In this document: positions 20,301-28,672 of the stretch, one piece after another
Layout: each line of letters starts with the position of its first letter
Position numbering within the stretch: the first letter of the stretch is position 1
DNA from: Strigamia acuminata
Taxonomy: Eukaryota; Arthropoda; Chilopoda; Geophilomorpha; Linotaeniidae
Direction of reading: 5' to 3'
NCBI GenBank assembly: GCA_949358305.1
Contig: OX442323.1
Location: forward strand, 4,898,001-4,962,000
DNA length: 64,000 nucleotides
Notes under the pieces: model-generated
What the model was told of the DNA's origin: nothing
Databases searched by the model: none
Seen by the model: only the letters and a program-made list of their open reading frames with translations
Translations under genes and position numbers: made by a program

Positions 20301-23099
20301 TGACTGGGACGAGGAGTTGAATTTGGACGGTGAGGTGACGCAGTCGGAGGAGGAGGCAATGCAGTCGGAGGAGGAGGCAAACCTGGATGAAGAGGTGGTG
20401 CAACAAGAGGAGGCGCCGGTGTTGGATGGTGAGGTGCAGGAAGAGATACAACGACCCGCGACACCAGTACGTCAGCCCGAGGCCCAGGCGTGGGATCGAA
20501 CGGGATTAAGGAAGTCAACTAGAACGAAGAAGCAGCCGGGATGGCAAAATGATTTTCATATGAATTTTATTGTTTAAATTATATTGTGTTAGTTTATTAT
20601 TTTAAGTTGTTATTGTTTAGAGAAGGGGAGGGATGTGATGTTGTGACTGGCCACTAGATGGCGTGCATGTTGGGGTCGAGATTACTTGGAGTGTAATGGA
20701 GGTCCGAGAGGGCATTCTAGCTAGAGTTGCGATTGAATAAAGTGTCATTCCTGAATCCTCTAGGTGTTATGGATTTATACACATATTACAGCGTGCTATT
20801 GGTTTGCAAATAATAATACATTTTGTAAAATGTGTTTTGAAATGCATTAAATGAAAAGGAATATATTGTATGAACCATGGAGAGATTAAAATAACGACTA
20901 TACATCTCGCCAAATACAGAAAATCCTAGCTGTGGCTCTACTAAAGAGCCAATTTACCCTACTCGCACATGGGCCCATTGACCTCATACAACTCCACTGA
21001 AGATAAAACTTTATTTTTCCGGTAAACTGTGTGTGTGTATTTGCTAAATTGATTCGGGAGAAATTGAAAATGGAAATTTGAGCCAATCTTCCATTGAAAA
21101 CATCCGATTTTGGTGTAATGTTGCCACTCTAGAGTTTGGCAAGTGATTTATTTGCACAGTAAAAAGGGTGAACCGTAAGTTAGAATTGGTCACTTAAAAT
21201 AAATTTGATGCGAAGGATAATTGTTATAAAATTACAAAATTTATTTTTATTTTAGACAGGTTAACTTTAATCGGAGTTAAATTTTAATTATTGCTGCTAT
21301 TTTTTTTATTTAAAAGCTCAAATTAGATCCAAACATGACCGCAACAAATTTCCCAGAATGACTTTCGGCCAATAAAACATGGCGTCGGTGTTGTGTTGTG
21401 TGCAGGTACTGTGTTTATATTTAGGCTTTTTTCGAGCCCATTTTAATTGTGATGATCGTTAAATCGATGGAAATGAGTTTAAAAATATCTAATACAGCTT
21501 ATTTTTAGACTGGATGACTCGGTCGGGCTCGTTTCACACTCGTTTGGGGACACTGAAAGTTGATATAACGGTTAGTACAGCAGCCATAAAACTTGTCGTA
21601 TTTTTTTATAATTTTTTTTTAGTTTGAGGGAAAGTCGATTCGATACGTCTTTCAAAAAGCACTTAGAGTAACTTGAAAACAACATTTGTATTGACTTTTG
21701 GCTTCAAAGTTGTTTGGAAACCCCAAAAAATTCCACAAAATTGACTAGGCGACACTTAAAATGCACGATGACGTAATTACTCATCGTTCATGCCGAGTGA
21801 TGTTGACAGCATCAACAGGAAATGTTGTCGTTTCTGAAATTTATTGCAAAGAATTTCTAGCATGACTGAAAAGAGAAAATTACTTTTCGTTGGACTAACA
21901 ATTTCGCAACTATTTGCTCCAAAACTACTAATGATAAAATCGATTTTCCTCTTTGAAATTGACTTTTTCCAAACAAAATGAGGGAAATTTATTTATAATT
22001 TCACTTGATTATTTACTTTTTGTTTATTTAGATGTATTTTAACACTAGTTTTAGTGATTGAAGTGAGTTTTGAATGATTTAAACCCGAGTAAATCATTTA
22101 ATCAAACACAAATCGTTCATTTTGCATGTTAAACTCATTTAAATGTTCCAAACTCATGAGAAATAACTAAACAAACCCTTTTGTAATGATTCCAAACAAA
22201 TTTACGATTTCTTACGTACAGAAAATGATTTTTTTTAAAGAATTTCTAAGAAAAAATACCTAAAAAGACATTTTTTTACGCGTAGAAAGAAACGTCAGGG
22301 CAAAAAAGGCACTAACAAAATTCCTAAGACATTCCAACAGACATTCCTGAGTCTATTACAAATGTCAGAAGAAAAAAAACAAATTGTGCGTCAAAATTGC
22401 CAAAATTGATCTAATTGTCGAACCAACGCATGGCGTGGACACCGGTTATAGTCATTTTAGCGACGTTCATTTTAGCGATTTTTACCCAAAAAATCCCATT
22501 TTAGCGAACATGTCATTTTAGCCACACAAAAACCTAGGTTTTAGCGACAAGTCGGCTCAAAAAAGTGGTTTTCACCAAAAAACCAGTAAGGTTAGGTTCG
22601 CGGGGGGGGGGGGGGGGGGTTGTTAGCCCTTCTTAGGAATTAAACCTAGGTTTTTGTGTCGCTAAAATGACATGTTCGCTAAAATGGTGTGTCGCTAAAA
22701 TGAAATCGCTAAAATGATGTACATCCGTGGACACTGCTTACCTTGTATGTACGAAATGGCCTTGCACATGATCTCGCCGAACACAAATTGGCGCAGAAGA
22801 GTTCCAACCAGAGTGAACGGCATGCAGAAAACTCCCAGCAACAAATCACTCACAGCCAAGTTGAGCAGAAACACATTAGTAACAGTTCTCATCTTCTTGT
22901 TCTGAACGAGTGTCATTATCACCAAGCAATTACCCACCACAGCCAGCAGGAATATGAGCACGTAGAGAGGTATTTGCGCTCTGCCCGAGCTCCAAATCGA
23001 CGTGAACGACCCCGTGGTCGACACGTTTTCGAGTATTAGCGGCTCCATCGTGTGGTTGATCGAGTTGGTCGCCGGTGAAATCAGTTTCGACCACTCCAT
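11337..23099 (-). CDS. CCK-receptor-like GPCR 2 (four exons, about 405 aa)
   Basis: Complete class A peptide receptor of the CCK/gastrin/sulfakinin group, expected at the plasma membrane. Exons: 23099-22742 (start ATG 23099; NHT and NVS glycosylation sequons; TM1 about 43-65; TM2 about 75-99; conserved Cys112), 13216-13016 (TM3 with ERY 136-138; TM4), 12333-12172 (second extracellular loop Cys191 before REAWP; TM5) and 11833-11337 (loop 3; TM6; TM7 with NPITY about 357-361; basic tail). All internal junctions are phase 1 with GT-AG borders, and the sum is 1218 nt including TAA. TM6 has SWTP where CWxP is usual. The frame ends SFYVS*, but a perfect donor (GTAAGT) lies three codons before the stop, so a further 3' exon is possible. 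Intron 1 (9.5 kb) holds an intact Ty3/gypsy element in the opposite direction. Confidence 0.93.
12437..12600. repeat. AT-rich repeat with pogo-like start in receptor 2 intron 2
   Basis: It begins with ATCGATTATCAGAAC, a word found with one mismatch at about 8706 (ATCGATTATCCGAAC), and continues with several copies of ATCGGTTTTTGATGCTTTT-like units. No right end could be matched. It is probably a fragment of a pogo-type element. Confidence 0.35.
12611..12720. repeat. dispersed repeat, inverted relative to 30688-30790
   Basis: The words AATAAATGTTGTTAACT, GGCTTGTCCAAT and TACTTCAAAGAAAAAATACC recur in reverse complement at 30688-30790, next to each other and in the same order. The flank at 30795-30850 also matches 3305-3360 in reverse complement, so one longer family is scattered across the receptor cluster. 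No terminal repeats were resolved. Confidence 0.6.
13217..16028. other. receptor 2 intron 1, part left of the Ty3 element
   Basis: Non-coding AT-rich intron. One MITE-like unit is listed below. At 15966-16028 there is half of a dispersed repeat (AAATGCATT, ACGAGAATGCATTTTGTAATACA) that the Ty3 element interrupted; the other half resumes at 20791. The open frame at 15457-15699 is Lys-rich AT-biased sequence with no family resemblance. Confidence 0.5.
13954..14215. mobile_element. 262-bp MITE-like unit with 15-bp perfect inverted ends
   Basis: TGAACCAAGGATAAC at 13954-13968 is the exact reverse complement of GTTATCCTTGGTTCA ending at 14215. The interior is non-coding. I could not define a convincing target duplication, so the superfamily is open. 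Confidence 0.5.
16029..16185 (+). repeat. 5' LTR of the 4.8-kb Ty3 element
   Basis: 157 bp, starts TGTGATGTTG and ends CATATTACA, with AATAAA at 16131-16136. By eye it is base-for-base identical to the 3' copy. This is unusually short for a Ty3-group LTR. Confidence 0.95.
16187..16196 (+). other. primer-binding site (tRNA-Ser-like)
   Basis: TGGCGACGAG begins one base after the LTR and matches the complement of the 3' acceptor end (including CCA) of animal tRNA-Ser(GCT). The match stops after 10 bases. A short primer match is common in Ty3-group elements. Confidence 0.6.
16300..20577 (+). CDS. Ty3/gypsy Gag-Pol polyprotein (1425 aa)
   Basis: A single frame carries all functions needed for copy-and-paste transposition. 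The Gag capsid region comes first (about 30-210), then two zinc knuckles (about 236-272, the second CHGCGKVGHFIRFC). An aspartic protease has the DSGA catalytic motif at about 346. The reverse transcriptase has TKVDMAHGFHQ (about 566) and an active site reading IMDD (about 631) in place of the usual Y/F-x-DD. RNase H shows the VDAS motif (about 777). Integrase has the His-His-Cys-Cys finger (about 1004-1041) and a D-D-E core (VDFAGPF about 1068, SDNGPPF about 1123, NGEVERF about 1156). A chromatin-facing C-terminal tail follows, with acidic repeats of the type QSEEEA and a final basic patch. There is no Gag/Pol frameshift, so both parts come from one translation product. GC content is well above the surrounding intron. 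Confidence 0.95.
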   Translation: MASPVKVDVALASASAAKPVSAGWMQATGILPFDTRDEVATQSQRWTRWLGRLENFLAAAGISDDGQKMAMLLHYVGEDVYGVYEAMPVKGTTYETTKDILTAHFAPLKNEDFCIYSFRASKQEATETVDQFCARLRGLAVGCGFTDLDKELKAQVIFATSMSKLRRQALRATNWKLKELLDAARGYESSEWQARRMEESGGRERSVEVNAVRGGTPRRGDRVSSTFNKEGGPPKLCFNCGRAWPHRDGVSCPAKAIKCHGCGKVGHFIRFCRTKPAGSERKTVGAVEKAVRAMEVTVGSAERGVELDARGFPIFGITIGSVEAEQGMPQVELLMGRCRMKVMFGVDSGAHANLLSREFFKSIVPPPELRMSRTRLMPYGQTNPLPLLGVMTTFLEYDGRRTLTDVYVADVDGASLLSCESAKELGLIRMVQTMKEGGMKEEVVAKYPELFRGVGKSRNHVVHLHVDEAVAPVAQRYRPIPFSLRGRVERELDRMVAEGIIEKVTEEMGPTPWVSPIHCVRKPKDPDPDAIRICIDARELNFAIQRVRHTSPRLEDLTTLAEDATVFTKVDMAHGFHQFELDVVSRILTTFATHVGLYRFLRLFFGLNCAPEIFQDLVRQILEGLAQVLNIMDDIFIVGRKTVDHDVAVYAVLDRLMSEGLTLNLQKCEFRKSELVFFGHVFSARGIAADPRRVDAIRAMKTPSSVSDVKSLLGMVVYCGRFIPRLADWTKPLRELTRKANKDFEWTEGHQMAWNGIMKELSDGKVMAYFSSSAKLHLTVDASPIGLGAILAQEKEREGVQVIAYASRALSDVEGRYSQIEREMLAVVWAMEFFYLYLFDNFFVLFTDHQPLVSILKNRRARPSVRLERLCLRVQHYKFEVRHTRGSTNPSDYLSRHPLPGTSEIGVAVVEMLEGHVDFVVQSRIPATMTMEEVLGETESDEVLRKVRAALSSVGEEARKRWEDGQLRPYAVLKEELSISKSGILLRSDRIVIPEKLQARVVELAHRGHQGVVKTKSLLRQKVWFPGIDKRVEERISRCMACQATVPQTRRDPLVMTVLPAGPWQQLAVDFAGPFPDGTLLFVLIDEFSRFPFVEAVTSTAASVVCPILERRFLEQGLPCSVKSDNGPPFTSREFAEFLAGFGVQHRRVTPLWPEANGEVERFMRTINKTVRAANVENRPWRRELSEFLLNYRATPHVTTGKSPAELLHGRVVRTRLPAIWEEVEDLRLRERDLMEKAKMKRYADKRRNVKSHELKVGDRVLVKQPKVNKFSAPFDPVPWVVSGVSGTQITAVRGGQRTVRNASCFKLIWAEERKEVGGAVGGVSGVMSGEGGGDWDEELNLDGEVTQSEEEAMQSEEEANLDEEVVQQEEAPVLDGEVQEEIQRPATPVRQPEAQAWDRTGLRKSTRTKKQPGWQNDFHMNFIV
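20619..20633 (+). other. polypurine tract
   Basis: AGAGAAGGGGAGGGA directly abuts the TG of the 3' LTR. This is the usual place for plus-strand priming in LTR retrotransposons. Confidence 0.85.
20634..20790 (+). repeat. 3' LTR of the 4.8-kb Ty3 element
   Basis: Identical to 16029-16185, followed by the target duplication GCGTG. AATAAA at 20736-20741 is probably the element's own poly(A) signal; it reads antisense to the host receptor. Confidence 0.95.
20791..22741. other. receptor 2 intron 1, part between Ty3 element and exon 1
   Basis: It starts with the remaining half of the interrupted dispersed repeat (to about 20852; TTTGCAAATAATAATACATT, GAAATGCATT), whose relatives are at about 27600-27660 and 61085-61190. 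The rest to about 22440 is AT-rich and shows no gene or clear element. The last 300 bases before exon 1 are a foldback listed next. Confidence 0.5.
22450..22725. repeat. foldback repeat with GCTAAAATG words and an 18-G run
   Basis: Left arm (about 22450-22545) and right arm (about 22636-22725) are imperfect reverse complements built from repeats of CATTTTAGCGA / TCGCTAAAATG and sharing AACCTAGGTTTT. Between them lies an unbroken run of 18 G (22602-22619), followed by TTAGCCCTTCTTAGGAATTA. A close relative of this last word follows a G-rich run at 31353-31390. The foldback ends about 10 bases from the splice donor of receptor 2 exon 1. Confidence 0.7.
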
Positions 23100-23495
23100 G
23101 CTGGAGCTGCTTGGCTGCAGCTTTTCTAGATTTATGCTCCGCGCTCTAGTGAGGCGAGGGATGGAGCTTTGGCGCCAAGTTTGTGATGTTGTGACGTCAT
23201 TTTGTAGGTAGACTGGTGCGGGGAAGTGGCGCCGACAGGGAAATTTTTATTGTGGGAAATTGGACTTTGTTGGTCACTAGAGGGTCAACTTCAAAGTGAG
23301 AATTAAATATAAACCATTTTAGATTGGAAAATCAATTGTAAATGTTTTTTTTTTTTAAAATGACCATCTTTGAAATGCGCATCAGAATTTTCGGTTGAAG
23401 TAATGAATGGCAAAGAAAGGATTTATTTTTTTTGGAATTTTGAAGTATCGGGATTTGAAGATCCGGGATTCGAAGAAGTTATCTGAAAGTCTGTA

Positions 23496-23905
23496 CAGGT
23501 CGAACCCTATTACGAAGAGAAGAGAGAATGAGAAGACACTTTAAAAACGTCAAACTCATGAGAAAATGCATTTAAAAACGTCAAAATTATGAGAAAATGC
23601 ATTTAAAAACGTCAAACTCATGAGAAAATGCATTTAAAAACGTCAAACTCATGAGAAAATGAGGCCATTTTTAACCGAAAATGTTCATAATAATAAAGTA
23701 ATTGCAAATTTTACGAAGAAATTTTACACTAATTGTATGAATAACAATTGCGTATTTCTAGTTCATTTCTGGTTTGTTATAAGTTTAGTGAAATTTCTTA
23801 GTCGAAAAATGTAAAATCGAAGAAATGGGGCAGACAATAAAAAAAAAATCGTTACAGCGAGGAATTCATTCTAACGGTGTTTGCATTAGCGATAGGTTCA
23901 ACCTG
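23496..23905. mobile_element. pogo/Tigger-like MITE (410 bp)
   Basis: The ends CAGGTCGAACCCTATTACGA and ATAGGTTCAACCTG are inverted repeats with a few mismatches and are flanked by TA on both sides. Start word, TA duplication and internal word pattern match the pogo/Tigger style of ends. Its right half resembles 46150-46389. It contains the 31-bp tandem array below and no gene. It lies about 400 bp upstream of the receptor 2 start codon. Confidence 0.65.
23540..23661. repeat. 31-bp tandem repeat, about four copies
   Basis: The unit contains AAAAACGTCAAACTCATGAG and ends AAAATGCATTT. Successive copies differ by only one or two bases. The array is internal to the pogo-like MITE at 23496-23905. 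Confidence 0.8.
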
Positions 23906-24219
23906 TATTTGCGGTCATAGAAAAAAGAAATATATTTTTTGAAGTTGTAAATCTGGTAAAAACAGTTTTTTCTCAGCAAACAAACCATTCTTTACAACTA
24001 CGTAATTGAACATTTTTGATATCTCGAATGGTTTAAAGTTACAAAATGATTGATAGTAATTCCATGTTGAAAGATCAATTTTCACCCCATTCAGTCAAAT
24101 CATCGTGTAACATTTCCTAGTTACAGTAACTGTTTCAACAACAGATTTTTAAATTCATGGTTTGTTCATCAGCAATTCAGCTGCATCACTTTACAGTAAA
24201 CATAATGTGAGACATTTTA

Positions 24220-24808
24220 GACTTCTAAACTCTGTGTTTAGAAAGTCTCATGAAACGGTCATGTCTGTCTGTCCGTCCGTCCGTCATCAATGATTCCGCA
24301 TAAACTACCGCAGCTAGAGCCAAACGGACAATGGCATTAAACTCAGCATACCTATATTAGTATTCGAAGGTATTTTCAGATTTCTCTGACCTCCGGTTGA
24401 ATTAATAAACCGGTTTTAGTGCACTTTTTGTCGTTTTATTCCATGAAAATTACGGAAATGATGTCATTAATTTTCATGGAATAGACGGTTTACACTTGCG
24501 GATACGCCGCGGATACGTTGCATCCGGGGTTTGCTGCAAATGAAATGAGCTGTGATTGGCTGCGAAAAAAAATCGCGCGGAAAACTAGAAATATTTCCGT
24601 AATTTTCATGGAATAGACGGCTTAGACTTGGGACAGACGGACTTTCTGTGTGATTTCTACATCGCACATTTGTGACGAATTAAATCCCGGGAAACGGGAA
24701 ATTATAACGACGGGAATGTGAAGCTAATTAAATAAATAAATAAGTTTTATTTTAATTATAACATCTGTTTTTGTTTATAAATTTTTTCTTGCAAGAGGTT
24801 TAGAAGTC
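24220..24808. mobile_element. TA-flanked MITE, ends GACTTCTAAAC
   Basis: GACTTCTAAAC at the left and GTTTAGAAGTC at the right are perfect 11-bp inverted ends, each followed by TA. Near the left end GTTTAGAAAGTCT repeats the end motif. Inside, the phrase TTTTCATGGAATAGACGG occurs twice in direct order (about 24473 and 24604). A shorter relative lies in TBC1D19 intron 4 (43882-44229). Confidence 0.7.
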
Positions 24809-25599
24809 TAATATGTAATGCTTCTCTGCACGACAAATTTTTACATGTTGTTCTGTTGAGTTTTGCCGTGAAGATAATTAAGCTCGTCGGTAAATTGCAT
24901 ATTTTCATAAAAATTTAATGGTTTTTGCTTCATAAGTAGAGAATTTCTTTGTCGAAGTTATGTATGATCAGGCAATTTTAATCATTTTAAAGCTGTTTAA
25001 AGGCTTTTTAAAACTAAAATGAAAATTAAATTTCTTGGAAAAATTTAACCATTCAGATTGAAAAACATTGCGTCAGTAAAAACAAAGCAATTTATCCACG
25101 TGTAAAGGTTTCAACCACATTAAAAATGAATTAATGACTGCACCTAGTGAATTTTTAAAGGAAATTTACATTATATAGGACGAAAAAACAAAACCAAGTT
25201 TTAGGATTTGCTTCGTCGGTTAGTTTTCAGTTTCTCATTACGGCAGGATCGCTTGCAGCCAAGTATTCACAAAAGATCTATTATTTTTCAGTTGCCGTCG
25301 TCTCTGTCAGGGGGCGTACACACTGAGTGTTTACGGTGTGCGAGAAATGTGTACGCTAATTGGGAATGTTGGGGCCGGAATTTTTCTTCTTTTAGAATTT
25401 AATTAGGAGGTAGAGAGGAAATTACGTCTTTATTGGGATTGGGAGAAGCAATCAGTAATTAGGATGAATAAATATAGCAAATTTACTCTGATTAACTGCT
25501 GTAGTCATTGGTTCTGTTTTATGCACTTTTTACTCGTACGGTTAAAAAATATATTGGTAGCGTTCAAAGTTTTGGTTTTTACTAGCAAATTTAAAATGA

Positions 25600-25835
25600 C
25601 CGCCTCGAAAGTTGAGGCTCATTTACATTGTTGCGAAATTGCGTTCGAATTGATGCGAACGCGACAATTTCGCGCGTGAAAGTTTGTGTGGCAACCCTTC
25701 GCACGCGAAATTTCAGAGTAGACTTGAAGTCTACTTTTTTGCTTTGCTTGGAAAGTTTGCACGCGTTGGCCAATGACAGACGAGATGACGTATGTCGTCA
25801 CCAACTTCACAATTGAAACGAGACTCCTTATTATA
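25600..25835. repeat. dispersed repeat copy, partner of 60023-60349
   Basis: About 220 bp closely matches the left part of the element in TBC1D19 intron 15, from AGGCTCATTTACATTGTTGC to GAAACGAGACT. Differences are few, for example GCGAACGCG here and GCGAAAGCG there. The copy at 60023 extends further and has a matching right end, so this one looks right-truncated or internally deleted. Confidence 0.75.
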
Positions 25836-26261
25836 TCATTACCTGACTAACCATCGTTAATGGGAAAATATGGAAGCTGAATGATGACCTCACTGATTGT
25901 ATTAATAATAATAATAATACGGAGTAACATTTAATACGGTACTCAACTTAAAAATTGAGGGGGTGCCCCTCAACAGCGTTAAGCCTACAAGGAGAGACAT
26001 CTAGACAAACTAGAATAGCGTTTATTGCTTAAAAATAACATAGGGGGCGCTGAGTATTATCAGATTCATACAAAATGAGTTAAAGTAAGACAGGGAGGCG
26101 AGCATGGCAAAAACAATCTAAACCCTTTCTTGTGGTGACAATATACCACAAATACGCTATAAAATTGTACACAAAGAGTCAAAATAACATAAAAAATGTG
26201 AAATTTCATAGTGCGGTCCATACGGGTTCCCACCAGTTATGTAATAACACCAGACACATTA

Positions 26262-27121
26262 GGCGCATTCGAAAAGTCATTAAAACGAGTGTAAACGTGT
26301 TTACACTCGTTTTCACACGACATTTACACGAATTAATTCGTGTAAATGTCGTGTAAACTGGTTAAACGGAAACGGCCTGTACGCCACGTTTCCGTTTAAA
26401 ATCTCCGTGCAACGAGTTTTCTCCTTCAAATCGGGTCTTGCTGGCAGCCATCTTGGATTTTCGTTAGATCGGTTCCAACGATTTCAATGGTAAGAACAAT
26501 TTTGTAGCAGTTATTAGCCGCATCTGTGAGGTCGAATGTGGCCATTGTTCGGCCTCATTTGTGCAATCGAATGCGGTCGATGTTCGGCCGCATTTGTGCG
26601 ATCGAATGTGGCCGAACACCGACCGCATTCGATCGCGCAAATGTGGCCAATGTTCGGCCGCATTTGTGCGAACATTGGCCACATTTGTGCGATCGAATGC
26701 GGCCGGTGTTGGGCCACATTTGTGCGATCAAATGCGGCCAGAACTTGGCCGCATTTATGCGATCGAATGCGGCCAGTATTCGGCCGCATTTGTGCGATCG
26801 AATGCGGCCGACGTTCGGCCGACGTTCGGCCAATTCCCCGTTCTTAAATAAGTAATAATACAAAAAATAATTTAAATAAACTTACATTTATAATTATAAC
26901 CAAGTTTTTATAATTTTACAAGTTGAAATTGAACGCGCCTGTTTTTTAAGAGTAAACAATTTTGACTATGGTTATTATTTGGGCTGATTTATTTACACTT
27001 GAATTTACACTGAAATTTGCACAGAAATTTATTTTTACATTCGAAAAGTGGGTCGTTTAACTTGACATTTACACTATCAGTTGCACTGGTCGTTTAGTGC
27101 AAATTACTTTTCGAATGCGCC
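26262..27121. mobile_element. 860-bp MITE carrying a minisatellite
   Basis: The 16-bp perfect inverted ends GGCGCATTCGAAAAGT and ACTTTTCGAATGCGCC are flanked by TA on each side. Near the left end there is a second inverted segment around ACGAATTAATTCGTGTAAATG. The middle is the 35-bp tandem array described next. A related fragment in reverse orientation is at 33883-34043. The ends resemble those of the element at 27878-28316 (GGTGCATTCCAAAAC), so both may use the same transposase. Confidence 0.75.
26518..26831. repeat. 35-bp GC-rich minisatellite, about nine units
   Basis: Units such as CATTTGTGCGATCGAATGCG followed by GCCGATGTTCGGCCG repeat at 35-bp spacing, with one unit partly inverted (about 26626-26660). 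The unit contains CGATCG and CGGCCG palindromes and is far richer in GC and CpG than its surroundings. Because 35 is not a multiple of 3 and the unit lacks stops, several frames on both strands are open for about 90-110 codons; I regard these as by-products of the repeat. Confidence 0.85.
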
Positions 27122-27659
27122 TATTGCATCCACCATGCCATAGATTGATTAACTTGTAAAACAAAATAAGACACAATTCTTCCAAGATAAGTTATGTGGG
27201 TTTGATGTTTTCTCAATTATCATTACCAGAATAAAGCGAGATATGTTATTACAGATTGGAGCTTGGTTGAGTGAATAAAAGTGGAAAGAATTTGGTTAGT
27301 TGAACATTTTTAGGTAAATATTATGCTGAAATTTTCCAGCTTTATTATTACTGACAACAAGCAAAGTAAATTAATAATGATCGATCAACTCCCAAAACTG
27401 ATAACAAGTCGTTTCAGATGGACTAGTAAACAGCTATGGTAGTTTATAATATGTATTAGTGTTAGATTGCTGCTCCGTGCACGTGGGTGCATTCTTAATG
27501 CCTAAACTAACTTAAAATTGAACGTTAGGATAGCACCACATGCATTTTAGACTTGGCCTTGGTTATACTGTTGTCGTAAGTCGGTCTTTAATGTGTTTTT
27601 GTTTGCAAACCATTAGCATGTAAAAATGTATTATCTGCAACCCAATGCATTTCAAAATA

Positions 27660-28354
27660 CAGGGTGGTCCAAATAAAACTGGTCCGACAATAGAAGGAGG
27701 GTTACTAAGGGTGTCTCAAAAAATGTACACATTGTTCAATTAAATGTATATTAATCATTATTTGTGGGTAGTGTTGTTTAATTAATGTTTCTGGTGCAGT
27801 TTTTTACGCTCTTTTGTTTAGTGTTTAGTTTTTAAGGAGATAAGTTGCACGTGCTGTGCTATTTTTTTGAGACACTAGGTGCATTCCAAAACTCCCGTTT
27901 CAGCCGTTTCAGCCGTGTCGTGTTATCAGTTATGACGTTACACCCGGAAAAATTGTGGGTCTGTGGTGCTAACACGGCTGAAACGAAAGCGTGTATAAAA
28001 ACACGTTTTAGCAGACACGATTTGGGTGTTAGAGCTGCCATCGATGGTGCTTGGATATTGGCGCGATTGTTGATGTGAATTCGTCGGCTGTTATAAACCT
28101 AGCCATTTTCCGTCCACAAATAAATAAAATTAGTCAGTATTTGAACATTTTATAAAGATTTTTAAATATTTTATAAATATTTCATAAAACGAAATTGCTA
28201 AAAACAAAAACAAAATTTTTTTTTGTTTTGACGTTCCTAAACAGGCCTAAAACGACCATAAAACAACATGGAATGGAAACGCGTAAAACGCCTAACACTG
28301 CGTTTTGGAATGCACCTACTGTATTGTCGGGCCGGTTTTATTTGGGCCGCCCGG
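27660..28354. mobile_element. mariner-type element split by later insertions
   Basis: The ends CAGGGTGGTCCAAATAAAAC and GTTTTATTTGGGCCGCCCGG (left and right, several mismatches) are flanked by TA. The inner words GGTCCGACAATA / TATTGTCGGGCC extend the match. Within it, a second unit starts at about 27708 with GGGTGTCTCAAAAAATG and ends in TTTTTTGAGACAC just before 27876, and a third element occupies 27878-28316. Three generations of insertion are therefore stacked here. No transposase gene remains. Confidence 0.65.
27878..28316. mobile_element. 439-bp MITE, ends GGTGCATTCCAAAAC
   Basis: Perfect 15-bp inverted ends with TA on both sides. The interior includes paired words CCCGTTTCAGCCG / GGCTGAAACG. 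The element is inserted inside the larger mariner-type element. Its ends are similar to those of 26262-27121. Confidence 0.75.
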
Positions 28355-28672
28355 TACATTGCAATACGTAGCGATACAATTTTAATGTGTTTTTGAACAA
28401 AATGGGCTATTTCTATAAAGACTTAAGTAATGAGGAAGTGCTAACTGTTAAGAGTTGTTGTGAATCCAGAAAGAAGCAGTCATGAACAAAACGATGAAAA
28501 ACATATGTTTGATAACAATAACAATAGCATACAATAAAACAGTAAGTAAGCAACAAGAAAAAACTAATAGACTTTAACAGTGATTAATTAACTGAATATT
28601 ACTAGTAATGCTAACAACTGTAACATGGGAACGTCACTGTGCATGTTCAGTGCGTATTTACGAGCACTGTGC

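Larger units (their letters stand above)
16029..20790 (+). mobile_element. intact Ty3/gypsy-type LTR retrotransposon (4.76 kb)
   Basis: Two identical 157-bp LTRs (16029-16185 and 20634-20790), each TG...CA, are flanked by the 5-bp duplication GCGTG (16024-16028 and 20791-20795). Between them are a primer site, one 1425-codon Gag-Pol frame and a purine-rich tract before the 3' LTR. LTR identity and the uninterrupted frame indicate a very recent insertion. It lies in intron 1 of receptor 2, antisense to the receptor, and splits an older dispersed repeat. Confidence 0.96.

Noticed and set aside
23540-23661. Regular 31-bp repeats considered as a CRISPR-like array
   Set aside because: Units are directly adjacent, with no unique spacers, in a eukaryotic genome; an ordinary minisatellite inside a MITE.
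26464-26863. Overlapping frames of 70-110 codons on both strands
   Set aside because: Explained by a stop-free 35-bp tandem repeat; every frame reads the same unit.
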